From assembly GCA_014879575.1 (NCBI GenBank), contig JACSRU010000115.1:1-64000 (forward strand): a DNA stretch of 64,000 nucleotides. The letters are read 5' to 3'. Made by a program: the position numbers and the translations under genes. Below the pieces are notes generated by a model that was not told the DNA's origin, ran no database searches, and was given only the letters and a program-made list of their open reading frames with translations. Shown in pieces: positions 17,227-23,769 of this stretch (within the stretch, counting starts at the first letter, position 1; every line of letters begins with the position of its first letter). Source of the stretch: Chthoniobacterales bacterium (GTDB taxonomy: Bacteria > Verrucomicrobiota > Verrucomicrobiia > Chthoniobacterales > Terrimicrobiaceae).

Positions 17227-17790
17227 ATGCGAATCCTCCCCGCCGCCCTGTCCCTGCTTGCGATGTGCGCCATGGCCGCTGACGAAAAAGCCGTCCTGGG
17301 CGGCGGGTGCTTCTGGTGTGTCGAGGCCGTCTATCATGGCCAACCGGGCATCAAATCCGTGGTGAGCGGCTATGCCGGCGGCGCGACTCCCCGGCCCACC
17401 TACGAACAAGTCTGCACCGGAACGACCGGACACGCGGAGGTCGTCGAAATTACCTTTGATCCCACGCGGACATCCTACGAAAACATCCTCCGCCTGTTTT
17501 GGGTGGCTCATGACCCAACAACCCTCAACCGCCAGGGCGCGGACTCCGGCACCCAATACCGCTCGATCATTATTGCGCAAAATCCCGACCAAGCGGCCGC
17601 CGCAAAAAAATCCCGGGAGACCGCCCAGCCAGGCTTTCGCCAGCCGATTGTGACCGAAATCACCGAGGGGAAGGAATTTTATCCGGCAGAGCCCCATCAT
17701 CAGGATTATTACGAGCGCAACCCGACCGCTCCCTACTGCCGGGCCGTGATCGCCCCCAAGCTCGAAAAACTCGGGCGACAGACTCCTTGA
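17227..17790 (+). CDS. msrA: Peptide methionine sulfoxide reductase A, exported
   Basis: 187 residues. A signal peptide (MRILPAALSLLAMCAMAAD) precedes the catalytic GGCFWCVEA motif. The segments GYAGG, TGHAEVVEITFDP, YRSIIIAQN and a C-terminal resolving cysteine in APYCRAVI complete the MsrA fold. It repairs oxidised methionine, here in the periplasm, where DsbD-linked electron supply from elsewhere in this window could support it (inference). It is transcribed divergently from cdd. Confidence 0.93.
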   Translation: MRILPAALSLLAMCAMAADEKAVLGGGCFWCVEAVYHGQPGIKSVVSGYAGGATPRPTYEQVCTGTTGHAEVVEITFDPTRTSYENILRLFWVAHDPTTLNRQGADSGTQYRSIIIAQNPDQAAAAKKSRETAQPGFRQPIVTEITEGKEFYPAEPHHQDYYERNPTAPYCRAVIAPKLEKLGRQTP

Positions 17791-18013
17791 GCCCGGAATG
17801 CCCCCCCCCAAAGGACCGCCTTCTTCCCAGGCAGCGCACGAAGCACCATCCCCAAGGAAATTTCTCCATCCTGTTAGCTATGAATCTGTTACGTTATTTA
17901 CGGAGTCTTTTCATTCCTCCTGTCCGTTGATTAGACATTTCGCGTCCCAGATACCCCTATTTCTAGGACAAATTATGTCCCATGTAAGCTTTCCTGGGAT
18001 TTTTGTGAGGCAC

Positions 18014-18029
18014 TGTTCCACGTGGAACA
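18014..18029. promoter_or_regulatory. parS: parS centromere site 1
   Basis: Perfect 16-bp palindrome TGTTCCACGTGGAACA. It differs from the classic ParB site TGTTTCACGTGAAACA by one symmetrical change per arm, a change seen in the parS sites of many bacteria. An identical site lies 666 bp away. ParB would load here to organise the origin region; parA and parB themselves are not in this window. Confidence 0.85.
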
Positions 18030-18350
18030 ACACCCACTCAAAACAGGTCTTCAGTGCCACAACGAACCAAAACTGGAGAAACTTGGCGAAGGCCGGCGTA
18101 ACCACCGTATGCGAAAACCTCCGCATCGGCTTCTCAGAACCCGCAAGAAAGTGATGGTTGGCAGAATCCAGGCGAAAATGGCGAGCCGCAGCACGCGGTG
18201 AGGGAGCACATCCCCAGAGATACGTGACCGAACCGCGACGCGGCAGGACGCCGTTCTTCCACCGCAAGGTGGCGACCACCACTTTTTCACGGACTCCAAG
18301 GAAATATTTATGGGAGCACGTCATGGCATGAATTTTGTCTGCCACAGGAA

Positions 18351-18452
18351 TCAAAAAGCCAGCCGTGCTGGCTCGGAACCATTCACTCCGATACATTTCG
18401 ATCCGACAGCGTCTCTGAGTTTAAGCTCGTTCATTCTCAATCGAAAATTCAT
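18351..18452 (-). CDS. Possible 33-residue small protein (unrecognised)
   Basis: Minus-strand frame beginning MNFRLRMNELKLRDAV and ending EPARLAF. A GGAGAG sequence lies 8 nt before the ATG, and the stop codon directly abuts the base of a terminator-like hairpin. The coupling of ribosome site, short frame and terminator is suggestive, but no homologue is recognised and the frame could be chance. Confidence 0.2.
   Translation of the reverse strand: MNFRLRMNELKLRDAVGSKCIGVNGSEPARLAF
18353..18373 (-). terminator. Terminator-like hairpin on the minus strand
   Basis: Read on the minus strand: stem AGCCAGC, loop ACG, stem GCTGGCT, then TTTT. A 7-bp GC-rich stem with a T tract fits an intrinsic terminator for a leftward transcript arising between the two parS sites. 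Confidence 0.5.
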
Positions 18453-18679
18453 CGCGCTTTCTCTCCGCCGACAAAATGCAGGGCGCGTCGTCTTATCAAT
18501 TTTCTCGCGAGCGCACGCTTGACTCAACCGATCCCAATCTCTGGAAGCAGATTATCAGGAGAAGCAATTCTTGGTTTTGTTATCACCTCAACGAACGCCT
18601 GTTTCCGGAGCCTCGGGCTTCCTTCCACGGATCCATCGCGCGGGTTTCTGCAAAACGCTTCATTGGAAATGCCACATTA

Positions 18680-18695
18680 TGTTCCACGTGGAACA
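18680..18695. promoter_or_regulatory. parS: parS centromere site 2
   Basis: A second perfect copy of TGTTCCACGTGGAACA, 73 bp before the folE2 ATG. Two identical 16-bp palindromes in one intergenic region are very unlikely by chance and mark a ParB-loading region. Confidence 0.85.
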
Positions 18696-18767
18696 TCGTT
18701 CTTCCTGCGCAAATACATCGACAAACGAAGGTTTTCGGTTCATTTTGGCGGTTCATCAATCAGCGGA

Positions 18768-19556
18768 ATGAAAGACACTCAAAACGAGCCGGACAGTCGG
18801 CAAATCCCGATTGATCGGGTTGGCGTGAAAGCGCTGCGGTATCCGATTCAGGTGCGGGATAAGGACCATGTGATACAGAGCACCATTGCCTTGGTGCAGC
18901 TGACAGTTGATCTTCCGCACCACTTCAAGGGAACGCACATGAGTCGTTTTATTGAGGTTTTAGGTTCGCATGGGCCTGTCGTTCACGTGGATAATATTCA
19001 ACAGATTTTGAAGGAGCTGACCAAGCGCCTGGAGAGCGACTGTGCTCATCTGGAGTTCGACTTTCCCTTTTTTCTGGAAAAACGGGCACCCGTGACAGGG
19101 GCGAGGGGGATGCTCGACTATCAGGCGAAATTTCAGGCGACCCTTGAGCGGGGGAAAATGGACTTTGTTGTTCAAGTCATTGTCCCCGTGACGACGCTGT
19201 GTCCCTGCTCAAAAGCCATCAGCAAGGCGGGGGCTCACAATCAACGGGGCCAGGCGACCTTGGCGATTCGATTTCGAAAGCCGATGTGGCTTGAAGACAT
19301 GATCCGACTGGTGGAAGATTCGGCGAGTTCCGAGCTTTACAGTCTTTTGAAGCGACCTGATGAAAAAGCGGTCACGGAGCGCGCTTACGAGAATCCGGTC
19401 TTTGTGGAAGACTTGGTTCGCAACATCGCCCTTCGCTGCGAGGCGGATCAAAATATTACTTGGTATCGTGTGGAGGCGGAAAATTTTGAATCCATCCACA
19501 ACCACAGCGCGTATGCGCTGATCGAAAAGCCTTCCAACGCCAAGAATATTTTATAA
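18768..19556 (+). CDS. folE2: GTP cyclohydrolase FolE2 (type IB)
   Basis: 262 residues. Family features include RVGVKALRYPIQVRDK near the start, GTHMSRF, the cysteine segment TTLCPCSKAIS and NQRGQATLAI, and the C-terminal ESIHNHSAYALIE. FolE2 makes dihydroneopterin triphosphate from GTP for folate and queuosine and, unlike FolE, can use metals other than zinc. ATG 18768 (MKDTQN) is chosen because the family begins a short way before the conserved region; the open frame extends upstream through the parS site without family likeness. The end overlaps ispE by 6 bp tail to tail. Confidence 0.95.
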   Translation: MKDTQNEPDSRQIPIDRVGVKALRYPIQVRDKDHVIQSTIALVQLTVDLPHHFKGTHMSRFIEVLGSHGPVVHVDNIQQILKELTKRLESDCAHLEFDFPFFLEKRAPVTGARGMLDYQAKFQATLERGKMDFVVQVIVPVTTLCPCSKAISKAGAHNQRGQATLAIRFRKPMWLEDMIRLVEDSASSELYSLLKRPDEKAVTERAYENPVFVEDLVRNIALRCEADQNITWYRVEAENFESIHNHSAYALIEKPSNAKNIL

Positions 19557-20384
19557 CTCGTTTTGTTTGAACGCATTAAGTGTTTTTGCTTGGGCCGTCC
19601 AGACCGTCTTTCCGAAACGTTCTCGGGCGCGTTGGGCCAACGCCACGCCATCGGCTTGTAGAACGGCGAACAGGGTGGAGCCGGAGCCGGACATCTGGGC
19701 GGCGGCAACTTCCTTTTGATCGAGAAGCCAGTTTTTGATGACTGGGCAGAGAAGGTATTTTTGGAAGACGGGCTCTTCGAGGTCGTTGGCAAACGCCAGA
19801 TTCTTCCAGGTTTGTTGTGCGCATGGGGCGCCTTGTTTCCAGTTTTGGTAGGCCCAGGCGGTGGAAACGGGAAAAGGGGGCTTGATCAGGAAGAGGTCTG
19901 CCGGGGGAATATCGCCGACGGGAGTGATGACTTCCCCGCGTCCTGAGCATCGGGACGGTTGGCAGCGAATGAAAAAAGGCACATCGGATCCCAGGGTCCC
20001 CGCGATATCCTCCATCCGGGATTCGGAGAGTCCGGTTTTGCAGAGTTGGTTGAGTGCCCGGATCACAGCGGCGGCGTCGCTGCTCCCGCCGCCCAGGCCG
20101 GCGCCTTGCGGGATATTTTTTCTTATGTCAATCGTGATGGAAATTTTTTGTCCGGTTGATTTCCGAAAGGCGTCCGCCGCCCGCCACGCCAGATTTTCCG
20201 GGCCGCCGGCGATCGCCGGATCGTCGCAGGAGAGGCGGATCTCGTTCCCGCCGGCGATCGCAACGTCCATTTCATCGGCAAGCGAAATCGGCACGATGAG
20301 GGATTCGATGTTGTGATATCCGTCTGAGCGCTTCGTGAGAATCCGGAGGGTGAGATTGACTTTGGCGGGTGCCTGAATTGTCAT
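19551..20384 (-). CDS. ispE: 4-diphosphocytidyl-2-C-methyl-D-erythritol kinase
   Basis: 277-residue GHMP kinase. APAKVNLTL at the N-terminus with K8, the ATP loop PQGAGLGGGSSDAAAV (92-107), LGSDVPFF, and the C-terminal MSGSGSTLFAV are all present. It phosphorylates CDP-methylerythritol in the MEP isoprenoid pathway. ATG 20384 is the start expected from the conserved N-terminus. It is divergent from pyrF, with only 21 bp between the start codons, so the two promoters must overlap neighbouring coding sequence. Confidence 0.95.
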   Translation of the reverse strand: MTIQAPAKVNLTLRILTKRSDGYHNIESLIVPISLADEMDVAIAGGNEIRLSCDDPAIAGGPENLAWRAADAFRKSTGQKISITIDIRKNIPQGAGLGGGSSDAAAVIRALNQLCKTGLSESRMEDIAGTLGSDVPFFIRCQPSRCSGRGEVITPVGDIPPADLFLIKPPFPVSTAWAYQNWKQGAPCAQQTWKNLAFANDLEEPVFQKYLLCPVIKNWLLDQKEVAAAQMSGSGSTLFAVLQADGVALAQRARERFGKTVWTAQAKTLNAFKQNEL

Positions 20385-20405
20385 GCGAAAAAGCATCTTC
20401 CGCCA

Positions 20406-21110
20406 ATGTCCGTTCCTTCCAATCAAAAAATTATCGTTGCGCTCGACGCTCCTGACTTGTCATCCGCGCTTGCGCTGGCAGAGCCGCTGGCGGGAGAAGG
20501 GTGTGTTTTTAAAATCGGTCTTCAGCTTTTTACCGCCGTCGGTCCCTCAATTGTGAAGAAAATTCAATCCCTTGGTGCGCGTGTCTTTCTGGATCTAAAA
20601 TTTCACGACATCCCAAACACCGCCCGGGAGGCCGTTGCTTCAGCGGTTGCCTTGGGTGTTGACATGACAACCATCCATCTCGCCGGTGGACCCGCCATGG
20701 TCTCCGCTGCGGTGAAGGCCGCGGAAAGCTCCAAGACTTTGGTGCTGGGCGTCACGGTTTTGACCAGCATGGACGACACCACTCTCGATCTCGTCGGAAT
20801 CCGACACCCGGCGACAGATCAAGTTTTGCGTCTTACCGAGATGGGTGCCAACTGCCAGCTGCGTGGTGTTGTTGCCAGCCCGCACGAAATTACCCCGTTG
20901 CGGGAAGAGTTCGGTCACAGTCTTGTGATCGTCACTCCGGGGGTCCGGCCAGCTGGAAGTGCCCTTGACGACCAACGCCGCGTCATGACTCCCGGGGAGG
21001 CAATTCGGTGCGGGGCCGATTATCTGGTCATTGGGCGCCCGATCACTTCCGCCCGATCTCCCCGCGACGCCTTCCTGCAAATCCTCGGGGAAGTTCACGC
21101 GGCCGCGTAA
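20406..21110 (+). CDS. pyrF: Orotidine 5'-phosphate decarboxylase
   Basis: 234 residues, type 1 OMP decarboxylase. IIVALDAPD at the N-terminus, FKIGLQLFT, the catalytic DLKFHDIPNTA and the phosphate-binding TPGVRP and VIGRPIT are present. It makes UMP, the last step of de novo pyrimidine synthesis; pyrR, pyrB and pyrC are at 57.5-60.3 kb. The probable replication origin begins just after its stop codon. Confidence 0.96.
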   Translation: MSVPSNQKIIVALDAPDLSSALALAEPLAGEGCVFKIGLQLFTAVGPSIVKKIQSLGARVFLDLKFHDIPNTAREAVASAVALGVDMTTIHLAGGPAMVSAAVKAAESSKTLVLGVTVLTSMDDTTLDLVGIRHPATDQVLRLTEMGANCQLRGVVASPHEITPLREEFGHSLVIVTPGVRPAGSALDDQRRVMTPGEAIRCGADYLVIGRPITSARSPRDAFLQILGEVHAAA

Positions 21111-21411
21111 CGGACAAAAGGAGTTGTTCACGCAGGTTAAGAAGAAGAGAATATTTGCGAAACACACTTCTTCTTATTCATTGTGTGAATATGCGTAGCC
21201 GAAAGTGTTCCTCATCGTCTGCAAGAGCGTTCCACACCGAAAACGACCTGTGAATAAAAAGGTGTTCACCGGCTGTTCCGTCGAACAAGAGGTGCCAGAA
21301 GGCTGGGTTTTTCCAAAACGCCCCCCGAAATCCACAAACTATCCACAATTCATCCACAAGCGGTAAGACCCCCCGCCATCAGCAGGAGCGGGAGTGGCGC
21401 GAAAAGCGGGA
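21111..21411. other. oriC: Candidate replication origin (oriC) with DnaA boxes
   Basis: This 301-bp gap holds a DnaA-box cluster. TGTGAATAA (21249-21257) is a perfect 9/9 box on the minus strand, and TGTGAATAT (21184-21192) is 8/9. Three plus-strand boxes ending in TCCACA begin at 21328, 21339 and 21350, exactly 11 bp apart, matching TTATNCACA at 7, 8 and 8 of 9 positions. An AT-rich stretch with a 10-bp inverted repeat (21138-21147 and 21167-21176) lies at the left side and could be an unwinding element or the pyrF terminator. Two parS sites lie 2.4-3.1 kb away. dnaA, dnaN and gidA are not in the window. Confidence 0.65.
21328..21358 (+). repeat. Three tandem DnaA-box-like repeats, 11-bp period
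   Basis: AAATCCACA, CTATCCACA and TCATCCACA start at 21328, 21339 and 21350. The 11-bp period places them on the same face of the helix, as in arrays that nucleate a DnaA filament. Confidence 0.7.
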
Positions 21412-22497
21412 TCACAGAAAAAACTCACTGCTCGATTCCGTCTCCGGCAAACGGAGGGGGAGTGCGGCGGAAAGGCCGTGTTTTGCGAGGAGGTTCTCGA
21501 GGCTGGTCCTTACCAGCGAACCCATGGTTTCGCAGGCGAGGAACGCCCTGTCTTTATAGTGCTCCGCAAGTTCCGCCCGCAAGTGGGACACGTTGTGTTC
21601 CGAGGAAAGCTCGTCTTCCACCATGACGTCCAAGAGCATTTTGAGGCGATCAGGAATAATTTGCATCCGTCGTAGAATCAGGGACTGTTCCTCGCGCTGA
21701 TACTGCATGGCCGTTTGAACGTTCAGATGCTTCATGCAGTAAAGCACGAGCGGCTTGTTGTCCTTGAAGAATTGCGGGAAATAAAATTTTTTGCGCTCGT
21801 TATGACACTGCTGGTCAAAATCCATCGCGCGAATCCGAATCTGGACCTCTTCCACGTCCGGCGTCATGTCCATGACAAAGTTGCAGGCCCGCATGTCGCC
21901 GAGAAGGCGAATGAAACACCGCTCGTTGAATTTGACGAGTTCTTTTGCCAGGCGGATAATTTTTACCTGCGGGTTATGAAGCCAGTCCTTGATGAAGAGG
22001 TCTCCGGGAATGCCGGCGACATGTTCCTCGACAAGCGTGTTTCCGCAGGTCAGATAGTGCATGCGGTTCGGTGAGAGGAGGTGTTCGAGTTCCAGGCCAT
22101 AGGTGCGGGAGGCATCCGCCCGCTTGACATAGAAATAATCCTGGTTGTCGTTGTAGGAATTCACGATCCGAATCCGGAACGGCTGCGTGTTGCCGAAGGA
22201 ACAGTAGTCCACCCGATCCACATAGAGATGCTCCAACGCGGAGCGGTCGCCGCCGCTTTTTAAGAGGGCATAAATTTCCTTCAGCGCCTCGAAAATTCGG
22301 GGCATCTCAAACGAACGATATCCAACGGTCTGCCAGAGAGTGTCCTTTCCGGATTTGTCCAAAAGCGGACCGGCGACATGGAAATAGAAGAGATCCGAAT
22401 ACGTCAGCGGGAGCTTTGTCTCCCGACTGTATTTGGCCAGATATTCGCGCAATCCCGGCTGGATGGGATAGATGGGTTTTTTGTAGATCGTCGCCAT
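21412..22497 (-). CDS. Uncharacterised protein with kinase-like motifs
   Basis: 361 residues; no named family is recognised. Several motifs together suggest a protein-kinase-like fold: YFYVKRAD with K125 (beta-3 lysine), E136/E138 in YGLELEHLL (helix C), a hinge-like LVEEHVAGIPGD, GDMRACNFV with D201 and N206 (catalytic loop, HGDxxxxN pattern without the His), and DFD at 226-228 in place of DFG. Aminoglycoside/choline-kinase-like or atypical protein kinases share this pattern. ATG 22497 precedes the first conserved-looking segment. It ends at the edge of the putative origin and is probably co-transcribed with the small membrane protein gene 19 bp upstream. Confidence 0.6.
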   Translation of the reverse strand: MATIYKKPIYPIQPGLREYLAKYSRETKLPLTYSDLFYFHVAGPLLDKSGKDTLWQTVGYRSFEMPRIFEALKEIYALLKSGGDRSALEHLYVDRVDYCSFGNTQPFRIRIVNSYNDNQDYFYVKRADASRTYGLELEHLLSPNRMHYLTCGNTLVEEHVAGIPGDLFIKDWLHNPQVKIIRLAKELVKFNERCFIRLLGDMRACNFVMDMTPDVEEVQIRIRAMDFDQQCHNERKKFYFPQFFKDNKPLVLYCMKHLNVQTAMQYQREEQSLILRRMQIIPDRLKMLLDVMVEDELSSEHNVSHLRAELAEHYKDRAFLACETMGSLVRTSLENLLAKHGLSAALPLRLPETESSSEFFL

Positions 22498-22516
22498 GTC
22501 TGCGAGGTGGCGACAG

Positions 22517-22948
22517 TCAGGGGTCTTCCGGGGAATCGGACGCCGCAGTTTGATCCAACCGGCGCACCTCCACGGTTGCCTTGTCGGTGGCTTCCTTTGC
22601 AAGCCCAATCAGGCTTGCGTCAAAATCCGTTGAGCGTTCGGCCTCCAAAATGAGGAGCTGCATCTTGTTGAAATAGTTCAGGAGAATGTGATGCGACTGC
22701 CGCACCGTGCGCTGGAATTCCTCCAGGCGTTTCTTTTCCGCGAGCAACTGCAGACGATAGGCGCGCTTCGTCAAAAACAGGATGAGTCCGCCGGATCCGA
22801 ACACATAGATCCAGCCTTTGAGTGTCTGCCAGCCGGTCATGGCGGCAACGCTGTCCATGGACAGGGGGGAGATCAGTCGGTCCGTCAAAGAAATCCAAAG
22901 TCCGCCAAAAAGAAGATACCACAGGGTGATGCGAAGATAGGGTTTCAT
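22517..22948 (-). CDS. Small two-helix membrane protein with histidine-kinase-like helices
   Basis: 143 residues. Two transmembrane helices (about 8-27 and 46-65) are followed by a cytoplasmic helical segment. The N-terminal YLLFGGLWISLTDRL is common in bacterial sensor kinases and diguanylate cyclases. Residues about 88-120 (RQSHHILLNYFNKMQLLI) resemble a dimerisation helix, but there is no ATPase domain, so it is not a complete kinase. It may be a membrane sensor or scaffold for the kinase-like protein encoded just downstream (inference). ATG 22948 is preferred over upstream ATGs for its position before the first helix. Confidence 0.5.
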   Translation of the reverse strand: MKPYLRITLWYLLFGGLWISLTDRLISPLSMDSVAAMTGWQTLKGWIYVFGSGGLILFLTKRAYRLQLLAEKKRLEEFQRTVRQSHHILLNYFNKMQLLILEAERSTDFDASLIGLAKEATDKATVEVRRLDQTAASDSPEDP

Positions 22949-23093
22949 TTGGGATATCAGTCCTTCCGCGACCCGGTGCGGTGCGGCGGGAAACCACGGT
23001 AAGTCTGCCATCACATTCCCCGGGTTGCAATTCGCGAATGCAGGTATTTTGCCCGCCAGGCAGAGGGTGCGCGGGTTGTGAAAAATGTCTCCT

Positions 23094-23121
23094 TTGCTTG
23101 TGATACAGGTTCTGCTAGTGT
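23094..23121 (+). promoter_or_regulatory. Extended -10 promoter
   Basis: TTGCTT (23094-23099), a 16-bp spacer ending in TGC, and TAGTGT (23116-23121). The same arrangement, with identical spacing and a TGC-TAGCGT core, precedes atpB at 62575-62602. Transcription would start near 23128, about 53 nt before the ATG at 23181. Confidence 0.45.
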
Positions 23122-23180
23122 GTCCGGCTAATCATTTGAATTCTGCAAATCCAGTCAGCGGGGAAGAACCGGGAAAAACT

Positions 23181-23744
23181 ATGCGTGGAAAGTCCCAAGG
23201 GGCCTTGTCAATCGAGGCGATGGCTGCCATTGGGGCGTGCATTTTGCTTGTGGTAATTGTGGCGTTGACGATGAGAGATAAAAAGCCGCGGTTTCGCTTT
23301 GACAATCCGAAGGCCGAGCCGACAGCCAGTGCTTCGCCTGCGGCGGCGGTTCCTCCCGCCGCATCGGCCACCGCATCCCATCTGCAGACGCTCTTTGTTG
23401 AGGGGCGGCAGGAAAGTCCGCTCATCGCGCCGGTGGAGGCGCCCGCCTCTCCACCTTTTGTTGCGATGAATACCGACTATGCTCACGCGCCGGTGTACCG
23501 GGACATCCGCGAGGCGGATCTGGGCCGGATCTACGCAGCGGCTCCCCAGAAGGACAAGCGAGCCCTAAGCAAGGTGGCCCGGCTCGGAGGGTTTGGCACG
23601 CCCGAGGCCATGGCGCGTGCTTTTGGCTATCCCTCGGTGGATCAGATGGTGTGGAGTTGGGATCAGACGGTTGTCACGACCCCGCAATTTCAAGCCAACA
23701 ATTTCGGCACCAACTCCGCTCCCCCATTGCCCTGGCAGGATTGA
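23181..23744 (+). CDS. Single-pass membrane protein of unknown function
   Basis: 187 residues. A transmembrane helix (about 13-30, AAIGACILLVVIVAL) is followed by an Ala/Pro-rich linker and a C-terminal region with no recognised domain (ALSKVARLGGFGTPEAMARAF). It probably faces the periplasm (inference). It has its own promoter and is convergent with dsbD, 25 bp apart. No function can be offered. Confidence 0.6.
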   Translation: MRGKSQGALSIEAMAAIGACILLVVIVALTMRDKKPRFRFDNPKAEPTASASPAAAVPPAASATASHLQTLFVEGRQESPLIAPVEAPASPPFVAMNTDYAHAPVYRDIREADLGRIYAAAPQKDKRALSKVARLGGFGTPEAMARAFGYPSVDQMVWSWDQTVVTTPQFQANNFGTNSAPPLPWQD

Positions 23745-23769
23745 TTCCTTCCGACCAGGACGTCCTTTT

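Larger units (their letters stand above)
17791..18767. other. 977-bp intergenic region with two parS sites
   Basis: No convincing large gene is seen between msrA and folE2. The stretch is less GC-rich than its surroundings and holds two identical 16-bp parS palindromes (18014-18029 and 18680-18695), a minus-strand hairpin followed by a T run (18353-18373) and a 33-codon minus-strand reading frame with a good Shine-Dalgarno sequence. Longer open frames across it show no recognisable protein features. Confidence 0.6.

Noticed and set aside
17911-18396. 161-codon minus-strand frame across a parS site
   Set aside because: It crosses parS and a terminator-like hairpin, lacks a plausible start and shows no protein features.
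18979-18989. Third parS-like site inside folE2
   Set aside because: Only the central CACGTG and a few flanking bases match, which is far below the two perfect sites.
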